Of a stretch of DNA of 64,000 bases, positions 23,431-36,872 are shown piece by piece. The DNA lies in contig NW_004955417.1 in NCBI RefSeq assembly GCF_000276665.1, positions 18,860,537 through 18,924,536 on the forward strand, read 5' to 3'. The position numbers and the translations under genes are program-made. Within the stretch, counting starts at the first letter, position 1, and every line of letters begins with the position of its first letter. Source of the stretch: Chinchilla lanigera (Eukaryota; Chordata; Mammalia; Rodentia; Chinchillidae). The notes under the pieces are model-generated. The model saw only the letters and a program-made list of their open reading frames with translations, made no database searches and was not told the origin of the DNA.

Positions 23431-23727
23431 AATCAATGGCAAAAAGAAAGAACATGGAAAGAAATAGCACTCTCCTGAACAACCAAAGAGTCATTCACAG
23501 TTGAAGTTATAGAAGAAATTAGACACTTCTATAATTAAATTATAGTGACAACATAATATACTGGAACTTATTCGATACAATGAAAAGAATCCTAAGAGGG
23601 AAATTTACAGCAGTGAATATCCATTTCAGGAAAACAGAGTAAGTGCAAATAATCAACTTAATGGTCAACCTCAAATGTCTAGAAGAAAAAGCAGGCTAAG
23701 CCAAAAGCTTATACAAGGGAGAAAATT

Positions 23728-23770
23728 ATAAATTAGTGCACTGACAAAGCATAAATTAGTGCACTGACAA
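23728..23770. repeat. 20-bp tandem duplication in L1
   Basis: ATAAATTAGTGCACTGACAA occurs twice (23728-23747 and 23751-23770) with a 3-base spacer. It is absent from the paralogous L1 and therefore private to this copy. Confidence 0.9.
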
Positions 23771-26293
23771 CTAAAAAATCAACACAAAGAGCAATGAATG
23801 AAAGAGTTAGTTCTTTGAAAGATTAAATAAAATCAACACACCATTAGCCACCGTTATCAATTAAAGGAAAGAGTTCAAATCCACACAATTAGACATGAAA
23901 ATGGTGAAATCAAAATGACCCCTGCAGAACTTCAAAAGATCATATATACCTACTCTGAATACTGTTATTCTATTAAGATGGAAAATGCACAAAATGGACA
24001 GATTCCTAGATACATGTCAATTAGAGAAGCTAAATCAAAAAGATATAAAAATCCTAAATAAACCAATCTCAATCAATGAAATTGAAGATGTAATTAAAAC
24101 TTGTCAACAAAGAAAAACCCAGGCCTTAGAGGATTCACTGTTAAATTCAATAAGAAATTCAGAGAACATTTAACACTATTGCTTCTCAGAAACTTTAATA
24201 AAGTTGAAAGGGAAGCAATACTCTCAAATTCACTCTTGGAAGCAAACATTACCCTGATGCCAAAACTGGAGAAGAACCCAACTAAGAAATAGAACTACAG
24301 GCCAATTTTCCTAATGAAGATAGAGGCAAAAATGCTCAATAAGATACTGGCAAATAGGATGTAGCAAATCATCAAGAAGATTATACACTATGACCAAGTG
24401 GGATTCATCCCAGGAATTCAGGGATGGTTCAATGTACATAAGTCAATAAATGTACACCATTCTATGAGCGAAGGACAGAAACTATACGACCATCTCAATA
24501 GATGCAGAAAAAGGTTATGACAAATCCCAGCACCCATTCATGGTAAAAAATACTTCACAGAAAATTGGAATAGATGGTTTTCATGTCAATCTGATATAAA
24601 CTGTCTATGACACACCAACAGCCAACACCATACCAAATGGACAAAAACTTTCACTCTAAAATTAGGAACAAGACACGGATGTCCTATCTCCATTCTTATT
24701 CAGTATTGTCCTAGAAACTTTAGTTAGAGCAATTGTACAAAAGAAAGAAATGAAAGGAACAATGAGCAGAAAGGAAGAAGTTAAAATGTAATCACTTGTA
24801 GATGACATGATATTCTACATAGAAGACTCCCAAAACTCTACTAAAAATTGTCTAGATTTAAGCAAATTCAGTAGAGTGCCTGAATACAAAGTGAATACTC
24901 AAAAATTAATAGCCTTCCTGTACATGAATAACAAACTCACTGAGACAGTATTGAAATTAATTTAGAACTAGAAAAGACCTAGAATAGAAAAGGCAATCTT
25001 TGGCAACAAAGGCAAGGGAGGGAACCTCACAATCCCTTACCTGAAATTATATTACAAAGCTATCAGTGTGGTACGGGCAAAAACACAGACATCAGGATCA
25101 ATGGAACAGATTAGGAGATGCAGAAACAGCTCTTAACATACTCAGCCACATTATCTTTGACAAAGGTGCCAAACACATTCACTGGAAGAAAGATAGCCTC
25201 TTTAATACATGGTGTTGGAAAAACTGCTTCTGCACATGCTGAAGCTTACAACTGGACTCATATCATTCACCATGCACTAAACTAAATTTGAAATGGAACA
25301 AAGATCTAAATATTAAAATAGAAACTAGATCTGTTGGAAGATAGTATAGGTAAAACTCTTGAAGACATTGATGGAAGCAAAGATTTTATGAATAAAACTG
25401 TGATCACACAGGAACTATCATGAAGAATCAATAACTGGGATCACACCCTATTAAAAAGCTTTTTCACAGCAACAGCAACCACCAACACTGTGAAGAAACA
25501 AACCACAATGTGGGAGAAAAGTTTGCCAGCTGTTCCTTGTAAAGGATAACTATCAAGAACATGTAAAGAACCCAAAAATATCAGACCCCCCAAATTTAAA
25601 GACCTAATCCAAAAATGGGAATCTGAGATGAATTTCTTCTCAAATGTAGAAATACAAACAGCAAATAAATATATCAAAAAACATTCAACATCACTGGTCA
25701 TTCAAGAGTTGCAAATTAAAGTAACTCTGAGATTCCATCATACCCCAGAAAAGAATGGCTATTATCAACAAATCAATCAATACCAAATGCTGGAGGGACT
25801 GTGAGGAAAAAGGAACACTTTGCCACTTTGGTGGGAGTATGGATGGGGGCAACCACTGTGGAAATCAGTGTGGAGGTTCCTCAAAAAAACTGTAATTGGA
25901 GGTCCCCTTCTACCCAGCTGCTCCTCATCTGGGTATCTTCCCAGAACAATGAAAAATATCATACCACAGTGGTCTAGGTGCACCTATGTGTGTAGCAACA
26001 CAGTTTGTAATTGCTAGATCTTGGAAACAATCCAAATGAGGACTGGATAAAAAAGATGTCTATTCAGCCATAAAACAGATAAACTGAAGACTTTTATAGG
26101 TAAATGCATTGAACTAAGGACCATACATACAAGAGAAGTAAACGAGACTCACATGTGTACACATATTGTTTCCCTAGGGTGAGAAAGAGTAAATAAGATC
26201 CAAAATGTATACATATTGTAAAATGGGAAGAAACTGTTCAAAATGGAATAGAAACTTTGATGGGGGAAAGGAGAAAAGAAGAAATAGAAAAGC

Positions 26294-26363
26294 ACTATAT
26301 ATATGTATATATATATATACACATATATACGCATATATGTGTATATATATATACATATATATA
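26294..26363. repeat. (TA)n/(GTATATAT)n microsatellite in L1 3'UTR
   Basis: Alternating TA with GTATAT and CACATATA interruptions. The paralogous L1 has a CA tract near its 3' end. Confidence 0.95.
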
Positions 26364-26556
26364 ACTAATTTCTCTTAGTTAATTGAAAATAAAGATTTGT
26401 TCTAATAGTGTTTGGATAGTTGAGTACCTGTATCTTGTGCTCTGAGTAACTAATTTGGAGATAACAATACACAATGCATTAACCATTCTTCCCCTCCTGT
26501 TTTCCTGTTTTGAAAATAATATTTTTTTCTCTTTAAAAGAATAAAAAAAGAAAATG

Positions 26557-28949
26557 TGAATCTTCACGGGTTATTATACTTTAAAAGGTCATAGTTTGAC
26601 AGAGGAACTGAATATTTCTTTTCTAACATCTAACAGATTTGGACCCAAAACAGAATTTTATAAGAAATGGAAATAGGTATCTCCCATGTAATAAATGTCT
26701 GACTTACATTGAGAGTGAATCAATCAGCTTCTATTTATCTACATTTTCCTCACTGTATAGCAGTAATACAAGATTATCTTGATAATCTGAATCAAGCATC
26801 ACAAACAGCAATGCAAATACTTTTCTGCCAGTTGAGTCATGATTACGTGGAGTCAAAAACCACTCATCAGAGTAGAGTGTTAGCTTCAAGTTCAGTGAAA
26901 TCACAACACTGATGCTTTAAGCACTAGGCCTTCCAAATGTATTGCGACCAAACTATGGGCCAAGGAAGCAAAAATCTCACATTTGGATCGTTATATATAA
27001 AAGAGACAAACATCTCTTGTGCTTATATCCCTTAGTTCCTGGACTCATGTTTTGTGAAAGAGGAAACAACACTATCTATTAATAAATTATGCTATGTAGA
27101 ATAACTCAGCATATCATGTTGTAACCCTCAGATTTTTGAGTATATTGAAAGCTATTTCACCATAACTACATCTTGATAATATCAGTGTATTCCACTAGTA
27201 ACAGTTTATTTTTGAGGAAATATTTTGTGTCTTTAATATTATGTCTTCTTTAAAATTAATTATTTATCTATTGGGAGTGTTATGTGACTGATATATTTAC
27301 AAATAGTCTATGGTGGGCAGAACTTATGATAATAGCTCATGAGGCAAGACAACATTTTAGAAATTTCATTAATTTAATATTAAACACCATTATTAAAAAA
27401 TAAGATTTAAATTTACTGTGAGAAAATAAATCTTCACTGAACTATTTACCATTACTGTAAAAAGATCTAGTTTCCTACAAGCATTCTTACATCTTGCACA
27501 TTAGATTTGTACACATCTGTGTAGTGAAGCCAACTGTTTGTTATCTCTGATCAATAAAGAATAATAAAGCTTCTTATATCCCTCTAAAAGATTCACAGAT
27601 TTGCAGCCCAGAATAGGTCCCTACGTTAAACTCACAAGATGGCAGGATATGAATCTAAAATTTTGGGTAATTTTCACAATAGGTGTGACTGTCTCTCTCC
27701 TATAGAAAATATAGAAAGTCTTCTGTTCATTGTCCTTTGCCTTTGGTGTGACCAGCTACTTGAGTAGGACATTAGATCTGGCTATTACCGTGTCACTCCA
27801 TGTCAGGGCAAAACAATATTGTTTTATATATTTTTTATTACTTGTTCTTTGCATACTGAATGTGCTTTTTATCAACATATCTATAATAAATATGTGGATC
27901 AATATATTTTTGGAAAATTGGCTGTTAAGCATTTACCAGCACAGCAATGGTAAAAGTATTTTGAAAGTTTACTAGGAATGATAATGGAAGAGAAGCTGTA
28001 AACACAAAAGTAAACCTATGGGTGTATTTCAATGCCATCTTGCTAAAGAGGACTGATAAAGTCAATCTGGCCTCTAGAAAATGCAGCTATGGGAGTTTCT
28101 CAGATTTGACCCTTGCTGTGGTCATAGGTGAATTTGGCATTCTCCTGTATAGTACCAACTTTGGCGAAAAAATGTCTGTCTTCATTGCATGCACCGCGTC
28201 CATCCCTGTCATTTAAATGCTTCATCCACCAGAATTAGCAGTACACAAAACTCGATCACCTATATGAGAGCTTTTCCACCTTCTTTATTCTCAGAGAGTT
28301 AAAAAAAAGTATTCAAACCTGAAGAATCACCTACCTAGCAACATTAACCAACACTGTAATTAAGACATTAATCCAGGGATTTTCTTGCATATTTCACACT
28401 GAGTAGGATTAGACATTAGAAGAAAAATGAATACAATTAAAAAGATTTAAATAGGAAATTGACTGTCATTATCTTAGCCAGTGGCATTAACATCTTATAT
28501 AAAGAACTGAAATGATAATTTACAGTGAATGTTGGAAATGTGTGGGGATGTTTTAAGGAGAGTTATTTTTATCTGGGATCATGATTTTCTTAACTGAAAT
28601 AAAGATGCACAAAGCACTGATGAACTCCCTCAATGCCTCTATTTATGGACCTACAAATTGCTCAGGTTTGTCAGAGTTATATTTGAATTTCAAGTTCTCT
28701 GTTACTGCTGTGGCTGTTAAGGAGAAATGCCAAATATATGATTAAAACTCATCTTTATTTCTTAAATCTTGACTTCTACGTCCATTAATATTTGATATTT
28801 CTTCAAGAACAAGTATCTCCAATTACATATTTAAATTTTAGAGAAAGTTACAAATAAGAGTGAAGCTTCTAATGCTGACAGAATGTACTCCTTCTTCCCT
28901 TCCCAATTTGACTTATTCTATGGTAATCATTTTGGTGGTTTTATTTTGT
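26557..28949. other. Unique AT-rich intergenic sequence
   Basis: No gene or repeat recognised. Frames at 26709-26912, 27730-27975 and 28022-28216 have no recognisable families. Confidence 0.45.
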
Positions 28950-28992
28950 TTTTTAAGTGCTCTATCACTGAGCTACATTCTTGGTTTGGTAT
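28950..28992 (-). mobile_element. Old ID remnant, antisense
   Basis: 'AAGTGCTCTATCACTGAGCT' followed by ACATTCTTGG matches the complement of an old ID 5' half. No tail or duplication is seen. Confidence 0.5.
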
Positions 28993-29499
28993 TCATTGTC
29001 TCTTACAGAATCCCAGTCATTTATCACTTAGACCCTCTGCCATACATATGTGTGTATTGTACATAGGAGGAAATGGAAGCAGATTATATTAAAAATCAGA
29101 GCTTACTGGTACCCTTGAGGTATTGTACTTTTTGGAATTTATGAGTTTTAACTTGACAAAGTTGCCATTTTTGTAGACCAAATACAATGTTAATTTCTTA
29201 AAGTTCAATCAATACTTTGTGCTCACTTTAGCATAAGAATTAGGTTATGTAATTAAGAGCCAATGTGGTTTTATGCAAAAGGCAGCGATGAGTTAAATTA
29301 GTGTTCCAGATAATTTAAATATCACACTAAGATCAAAAGTGACAGTGACAGGAGGGATTGAAGATTTGGAGTGAGTCGAAAAAATACAGAATTTTTCTTA
29401 TGACTCCCATCATGTATAACTTCACATATATTAAACTAATGGTTTAAAAGCATTGAGCAAGTAACCAATGGTGGTGAAGTTTAGTATTAGACATTTCAG

Positions 29500-30135
29500 A
29501 CACTCTGTATGCTGGGACATTGAAACGGTGCTTTTCTTTGAGAAAGAGAGAGAAATCATCGAAGGCCCCTAGCCAGATTTTGTGCGAGAGCCTTTGTATG
29601 AAACTTTACATGTAATTGTCAATAACTCCATGATATCTTGTCCTAATTTTTCAGGAAAGTGCAAGTAAAGCACAATAAATTGCCTCAGGAGCCACGGCTG
29701 ATAAATAGCAGACCTGGAACTTGAATTTACCTATAGCTGTCATTCCTGAATAGAATCAAAATCAAATCAATAAGGACAAAATAAAGTCACATAGAGAAGT
29801 CCAGTGACCAGTAACATACAATGGGGAAAAATAGAACAGAAAGTAAATTCTTAAAAAAATTTGGCAAGACTTGGCAAGCGGATTTGAATCATTGCAGATT
29901 TGTCAGACCAAGGAGAGTATTTGCATCGATTGGATGCTGTAAGCATGTTTTCCCCATAATCAGAGCCTTAAAATTCCCCCAACTGCAAAATTACTATAAA
30001 TGAGAGCTCAATGACCTGTGAAATATCATTTGAAAGTGAAAGTTAGTTGTTAGTTGCAAAGCATAAGCGCCAAGAAGTACCCTTATAACCCTCCTCCTGT
30101 ATTCATTTGGCATTCAGTCAGCTCAGCTGCTCAAG
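29500..30135. promoter_or_regulatory. Candidate conserved noncoding block
   Basis: This non-repetitive block has a mixed composition. It contains a perfect octamer core ATTTGCAT (29919-29926) overlapping ATCGAT (29925-29930), a 'GCCTCAGGAGCCACGGCTGA' stretch near 29682 and 'CAGTCAGCTCAGCTGCTCAA' near 30116. It resembles distal regulatory sequence, but conservation cannot be assessed here. The 60-codon frame at 29821-30003 has no support. Confidence 0.25.
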
Positions 30136-31960
30136 AAACATCTTTACAAATTTTGCACACATATGACTATAGTCTTTGAAAAGCAAGTTTCATCTTGAGA
30201 ATTACAGTGGCAGCTTGCTTCATAACCTGCTTAACATGACAAAAAGAAAAAAAAAGATTGCAAAGAGTAACACATTTCTAACCTTATAAAATAACTCCCA
30301 AATCACCCGTCATTCTTTGGCATAATCATTGGCATGGTGATGTTAAACTAAATCAATTTAATTAGAAGAAAAACATGAACAGAGATTAAAACTAAAGTAT
30401 TTATTTTGTATGTGCACCTTCAAATACATCTACATGGAACATTTCTAATTCTAATAAAATAACTTCCTATTCTAAATTAAATTTTGAATCTATGGTTAAT
30501 ATAATTTGTAAGTTATTATTGTATCCTAGACAACTATAATCTCTATAAGGTTTACTTTTTGTAGTGCTTCATGTCAGTTCATGAAATGATGTTTTTTATT
30601 CAGAAGATAGTCACTAAATGTTGGAAATTGTAAGAATAACCCAGCTGTACATGTTTGATACCACCTCTCAAAACATATTCTATGATTTTGAATTGGTGTG
30701 AATCTTTGTAAACTTTATGGTATTTCAGATATTTATATTTTCTGAGCTTGTTAATGTCTAATTCCTTCACCAAGACCTTAACCATGCAACCTTTCAACTA
30801 CAAGTGCACTCCTATTATCAGGTATCAACATGTTTCCTTATTATATTCCTCATCACTCTTGCCTTCTACTGCAACTATTTGTGAATGTCTTTTCTTAAAA
30901 TTTGTAAAAGTCTTTTGAATCTAAGAATATTTTCTCTTGCACCTTTACATAAAATACATGCGACTTCAATAGTTGGATATATTTTATATATTAAATACTT
31001 TTAACTGGCGTACAATCTGGAACCTCTACTGAAATGATGAGTATAATCCACAAAATATGCATTTGTTTCTAACAAAAATTCTTTTTTATAAAATTTACAT
31101 TGCTTTGCAAAAATACAAATATCTCGAGCTTCCCTCCTCTTTACGATGACTTACTTCAGGGAAGCAATGATTGCAAACCTGCAGGTACTGGAACTTAAAT
31201 AGCAGCAACCCAGCTTAGATTTGCAGGCTCATTGAATTCAGAGAGATCACTCATATTTTCAAAATCCCCCACACTGTCCACATCACTCCCATTCACAGGC
31301 TCCAGGATATCTCATATCTATCTTTGTGATATGACTCTGAGAGTGACTGAAGAGGTTGAAAAGTTTTAAGGTGCAAATTAGTCATCCCAGGTTTTCCTTT
31401 GAATAATTGCATAGAATAAAAACATCTCTTAACAAACAAGCATTTAAAAAGTTGAATTCAGTGCATACTTTCTAAATTGGCTACTGACGGATTCACTAAC
31501 CAAAACACCAATAAATAAGTAAACCAAATAGCAAAAGCAAAAATACAAAGGGCCCAAACATCATAGCATCTTACTCAGGAAGGTGTCAAAGGAGACTTCA
31601 GTATGTCGATAAAAGTAAAGACAAGGCTTGTAACCCGACAGCAGAGCTGGTAATGCAAACATTCCAGACAAAGGGAGCGAGGCCATGGGAGAGACTCTGC
31701 CCCAGAAACAAGGACAGCAACTGCCCTTGGCTGTCTCAGCGAAAAAGGGAGATTTGTGCGCACTTCTGAGGCTACGTTAATAATGATTCACAAAAATAAA
31801 AGGGCTCCAAGGTAGATGAGACAAGGATGTACTTCAGGGGAGGAAAACAAAAGGCTATGTTCTAGTTACAAATGTAACCCATGGGATTCAACATAGATCT
31901 TGTACACAGGCGTGTGTGATAATCTGAGTCAAGAATGCTAAAACTAATTAAACATTTTAT
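30136..31960. other. Unique sequence
   Basis: Mostly AT-rich with a GC-richer patch at about 31610-31780 of unknown nature. No gene recognised. Confidence 0.4.
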
Positions 31961-31961
31961 T

Positions 31962-32005
31962 TGTAGTGAAGGTGAGGGCTAATCAATGTTTATATGTTTA
32001 ATTAT
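31962..32005 (+). repeat. 44-bp direct repeat, copy A
   Basis: Matches 32490-32533 with a single A/G difference. The shared core includes 'GGTGAGGGCTAATCAATGTT' then TATATGTTTAATTAT. Confidence 0.95.
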
Positions 32006-32063
32006 GTTTCTTTTTGATTATTTTGTTAATACCGGTACACATTTTTAGTGTTCACTGTGTTGG

Positions 32064-32188
32064 TTTTTGTGTTGTTGTTGTGTTTTGTTTTTTGTTTGTT
32101 TGTTTTGTTTTTCCGATACCAGGAATCAAACTCATGACCTTGCGCTTGCCAGGCAGGCGCTGTGCCCCTGAGCTAAACCCCCAGCCCC
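32064..32188 (-). mobile_element. ID SINE, antisense, long tail
   Basis: A T/G-rich tail (32064-32111) leads into the complement of a full ID (CCGATACCAGGAATC to AACCCCCAGCCCC). Imperfect duplications of TCACTGTGTTGG type flank it (32052-32063 and from 32189). A 92-codon minus frame reads through it. Confidence 0.92.
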
Positions 32189-32489
32189 TCACTATGGTGT
32201 TAATATAGGTGTAGTGCTGTATGTTTGTTTTTCTGTGTGTGACCCACTGCTCATGGACAGAGATGCAGACAAGAACAAACAAAGCTTGAAAACACCTCTC
32301 TTCTTGAATTGTAATAAAATGTGTAATCAAAATAAAGAACGATAAAATGTTATTTATACTTTCAAACGATGGAATAAGAAACAGACTTGCAAATGATTGC
32401 CTCTGAGGATAAGGAAAATAGACTGCTGTTTTATTTGAGTATTTTGTGATTTAAAAACAAAATTGTAAGCACCTGTGCAGCGGTTTACC

Positions 32490-32533
32490 TGTAGTGGAGG
32501 TGAGGGCTAATCAATGTTTATATGTTTAATTAT
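32490..32533 (+). repeat. 44-bp direct repeat, copy B
   Basis: Partner of 31962-32005, 528 bp downstream in the same orientation. Sequences outside the 44 bp are unrelated on both sides. Confidence 0.95.
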
Positions 32534-35500
32534 ACTTTGAGCCTGAGTGTAAAGGTGCAATATTCCAGAGAACTGTGTTTGTTGAAGGTGCTCCAAACCT
32601 GTGGCCTCTTTAAATTAATTTCCCCCATTGAGTTTTTTGATTCCTATGTAGAAGGAATTTAAACTCTAGTAATACATGAGGGCAGCTTATAGCTATAAAT
32701 TCTCGGGAGTGACCTTCACTCCACAAACAAGTGTCCAAATTGGAAAACTTGTCTAACAGCTCTCTTTAAAGAATGGATTATTTTTAGTTTGTTTAACCCT
32801 GAGATTATAGACCTTCAGAGGTCTTTTTGTAGGTGATCATTCTGACTCTCTACTTTACACAGACCTGAGATCTTAGTTCCTTTCTTCCCTGTCTCCATTC
32901 AAACTCGAATTCCTAAGGCAGAAGCCCTCAGGGCAGCCACGGTTTTAATACCTTTTTGCTGCACTGGACGGGCGTTTCTGGCTTATTCTTGTCCTCTGAG
33001 GAGTTGGCTTATTTTCTTCATGTAGCAATGTATTTTTAAATATTTTATTTTTATTTTTAAAGGATGTTTCACACATTTCATCTAATATTTAAAACACTTT
33101 TGTCACAGCTTTTTTTGATATATAATTCGCATATCATTTAGCACTTTAAAATTGTTTTATTGGAGAAATATTTGCAAGACATTTAATCTCATGTATTAAA
33201 TAGGAGAAATTAACGTATCTTTGAACATTTTCTTCTGTTTAGTCTCTTTTCTTTTTTTAGGTAATTTGTGAGATAAGCAACTGCCTATATTAGTCCTCTA
33301 AATGTCTGTATTTTCAGTTTGCTTATTTATTTTTTTTTTTACTTCTTCATCTTTTGAAACCTGCTTTTTGAGTTTCGATTTTGCAGGAGTCTTTCTACTT
33401 TTGTCCTTCTGGTCTCATAATTTTGATTTCAAGAACTCTGTGCTTTTGAGAATGTTTCTTCATCATTCTATTTTTCTTCATATACATATCTTCTGATATT
33501 TCTAAGAAAATTCAGTTTTGAAAACTTTATTTTACTGATTTTTTTATTTTGCTTTATTCTTTAATACAGAAAGTTTAGAGTATCTATGTGAGGTTTTTCT
33601 GCCGTGGAAAGGGCAGTCAGGATGTATCTGCAGACTATGACGGAACAATTCTTGCCAACTCTTTCCCGAAACTTTTAATTCCATTTCCTGAATGTATTGC
33701 TTGTTTACTTTCTCCACAGAGGACACTTCCACACTCTTGCCTGAAGACACAAATCTCCCTGTGAGGTTCTCGATAGGTAGGAGGAGTCCACAAGTGTAAT
33801 ATGTATTCTGAACACAGACATTTATTTAATTTCTTTTTCACTAAGAAGCCTTATCCATTGCACTGTTTGGTGCCTGATTTTGTAGGTGCAAAGTCTCCTC
33901 TGCAATCTCTCTGAAGTCTAAATCTCCCTTTGTCTTTTCATGGATAAGAGGATAATGGTTAATGGGTTGTTTGAAATGAAGAGGCGATCTGAAATATTCA
34001 CCTTATCTATTTTTCAGTTCCACCTTCTTCCGGCCAGCACTTCTGAGCGCAGAGTTCTGATCCTTGTGGACAGGAAACGCAAATCGTCCTTGTTCTTGCT
34101 GGCTTTGCTCTTTGCCACACGTAGGTCATAGCAGTCTCAGCTTAAAGTCAGTGACTTCCCCATTCTCTTTTATCCTCCAAAATTATTTTGATACCTCTCA
34201 GACAGCGCTTTCCTTCCTCACATTCCCTTTGTTGTGAATTTAAACCATTGCTGTTCATTAAGAGCCATTTTAGTACATTTTTGAGTAAAGTAGAAATCAA
34301 ATTTTTAATGAATCTACCATGTTTAACTGGAAGTACGCAAAGTAATATTTGTTATATGTATCTACTTGACACCCATATTCATAGCTATTTTTCCTTGCCA
34401 AATTTTAAGTTTATTATTTAAATTTTCTGCTGCACCGTAAGAATTTCAACAGACAACAACCTCCCTCTGGTTTTTTTCCCTCTCCACCCATCCTCATGTA
34501 TATGTATTGCTATCACTCTGGTGTTTCCTTGTAGATTGTTAGTGGTTGTATAGTTTGGAGACTGAATGAGGAGAGGGGAGATGGTTATTGCTAAGGTGAA
34601 AGGAATAAACTTCGCTATGTTACTAACTTGTTCTTCCTTGAAAAGACAAGTAATATTCTCCTAGATTTATTTCTCTTTGACTATTTTTTTTCATGAGAGC
34701 CTGAAAGAAGTTTTTCTGTGCTAAAGCATCTGACTACGTTTATAAATGAAGCTCTTTACCTAAGTCATGTACTTAAGTAATGTCCTGGGAATACACATAA
34801 AATTGAGAGTTTGAAAAACAATTTAAGTCTTTAAGATCTTTATGCTGCTTTCTTATTTCCTCTTCTTGCAATGGCGATGTTGCAGGGAAAGCTAAATTAC
34901 TGTGATGTTCATTGATAAATATATTTTCTTGGGACCTTTATCATAAGCTTTGATTTTGATATTGCTAAGTGTTTGAATTATGTTTGGGTTCACTTAGCAT
35001 GAAACTTGTTTAAGATTCAAAGTTTATGTATTTAATTAACATGAAAAAAGTTTTAAACACATCTTTGTTGCTCTTCAAGTGTTTTCTATTTCCTACCTGT
35101 CTGGTTGTTGACAATTCCACTTAAAAACTTTATATGCTTTTTATACTTTTAAAAATCTAACATTTGCCACTGTGTGATCTCCTCCTCATGCCCTCTGCAT
35201 AATTTTGTCACTTCATATTTTGATTCTCGAGTTCAATTCCTGTTGAACTATACTATTAATCACATCTATTAACTTATTTAAAAATTTGTGTGTGCAACAT
35301 TTAAAGATAATTATTTTAATGAATTCTTTTTCTGCTTTTCCTTTCTCTTACCCTTTGTATGCCTCTGAATGCACTTAGGCATATTGCAAAAACTTACTGC
35401 CTGAGTTCCATTCACTTTGCTTAATCTTATACAATTTTAAGGAGGAAAAGGCAAGCCTGTGTTCGGTCTCTGGGGTTAGCAATAGACTAGACTCCTCCCA

Positions 35501-36535
35501 TTTTTCTTCCCTTCTACTGGGTGCCATTTCCTCAGGTAAGTTTGATGGCTTGCGTTTGCTCTATTGCAGTAGCTGCCATCCTGAACCTTAGTAATGAAAA
35601 CTTTAGATTAGAGTACAGATAAAGTAGGAACACTCAGAGTCTTACCACTTTGCCTGGTACTAGGTTAGCAGTGTTCACCTCAGAAACTGAGGATCATTTC
35701 TCATTTTATACGTGGGAGGGAGCAAAAAGATAAAGGAAAGTGTTCTCTTCCCAGCCCTCATTTCTCCTATGAAGCCAACTCTCTTTATTCCTTCTTCACA
35801 ATATAATCAAGCTTCTCTAACTCCCATAAGTTTACCTCCATTTAATTTCTATGTCAGCTTGCAGGATGTGTTACATACATCCACATTTCTGCAGTATCTC
35901 CAGTATTATATTAAGAGACAGGATCAGCAACAGTCAATGCTAGGTGACTATCTGTCCATGATAAAAATGTAAATTAACATCACAGTAACTCTGTCAAAAT
36001 GATTATTTGAGATAAAGTATCGTATAGAATTAAAAGTTGAAAGATATAGGATTAGCAGAAGAGCTGCACAGGGCCTGCTGTCAAAGTCGTATCAACAAAG
36101 CAACAGAAATCATTATGCAAGGCCAAAATCTATCTCATGTGATAAGCAGAGATGGGGTCTCAAAAGGTTGTGATCAACCAGGATGATTTATTCCTGGAAA
36201 ACGGTTATATTATTTTCTACACTCTAACAGTGTTAAATTTAGCCAGGTCAGTATCTGTTACTAATTGAAACCAATACAAGCTAGAAGACATCTGAAGAAC
36301 AGTTTACCCCTTTTAAACAGATTTACCTGTCATAGAGAGTACATTCAGATAAGTAGATATTGCTCTGGATTTATTTACAACAGCAGAAGATGGCCTAAGT
36401 TTTGAGCAGATAATTTTACTGTTATTGCAAGACCATTGATAGGTTAGCTTCATTGGTGGCTTGTAGGAATAGTTGTTAGATTCTATGTGAATCTTATTCT
36501 CAAAAGTTGCATTATTGTTCTTACCTCATCTCGGA
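32534..36535. other. Unique T-rich intergenic sequence
   Basis: About 4 kb with no gene that I recognise. Parts of 33000-35300 are T-rich and may contain decayed antisense L1. A GC-richer patch at 34020-34130 (containing 'CTTCTTCCGGCCAGCACTTC') is unclassified. Frames of 60-86 codons here have no recognisable domains. Confidence 0.35.
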
Positions 36536-36872
36536 CTTCCACTTATAGTCAGTCCCACTTTACAGAAGTTCACTTTATGATATTTTGCCTTATGATGGTG
36601 TAGAAAGTGATATGTGTTCAACAAAACCATAGGCTAAATCTTGGATTTTAAACTTTTCTCTGTGATATGAAGGATAATACTCTCTCATAATGCCGGCAGG
36701 AGCAGCGCTCAGTCAGCCACGCAGTCCCAAGAGGAACTAATCAATACCCATAAAGTGCACTGTGATGTTCAGTAGTGTAGGAGTGCAAGTGCATGTTCAG
36801 CATACAATATTTTCATCTTATGATGGGTTTGTTGGAAGCAACCCCAATATAAGAAAACAAGCACCTGTATAA
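36536..36872. repeat. Ancient interspersed repeat, family not named
   Basis: The block with 'ACTTTATGATATTTTGCCTT', 'CACGCAGTCCCAAGAGG' and 'CATCTTATGATGGGTTTGTT' resembles a widespread mammalian repeat I remember as having 'cttacgatgggttt' ends. I cannot name it with confidence, and it is too decayed to show terminal repeats. Confidence 0.4.

Larger units (their letters stand above)
22855..26556 (+). mobile_element. L1, 5'-truncated, dead
   Basis: Sense L1 begins inside the ORF2 endonuclease region (22900-23320). It continues through the endonuclease-RT linker and reverse transcriptase (24230-24830), the C-terminal domain (25080-26060) and the 3'UTR (26060-26556). An ID at 23329-23430 interrupts it. 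The reverse transcriptase position normally F/YADD reads LVDD (24795-24806), and stops break every frame. Compared with the L1 at 51.6 kb, roughly 280 bp is missing around 24957. The 3'UTR holds an expanded TA/GT tract and ends near an A-rich run. All small frames between 23240 and 26567 are pieces of this element. Confidence 0.92.

Noticed and set aside
33940..34131. Possible processed pseudogene around 33.5-34.1 kb
   Set aside because: GC-richer text looked exon-like, but I could not match any protein on either strand and no A tail is present.
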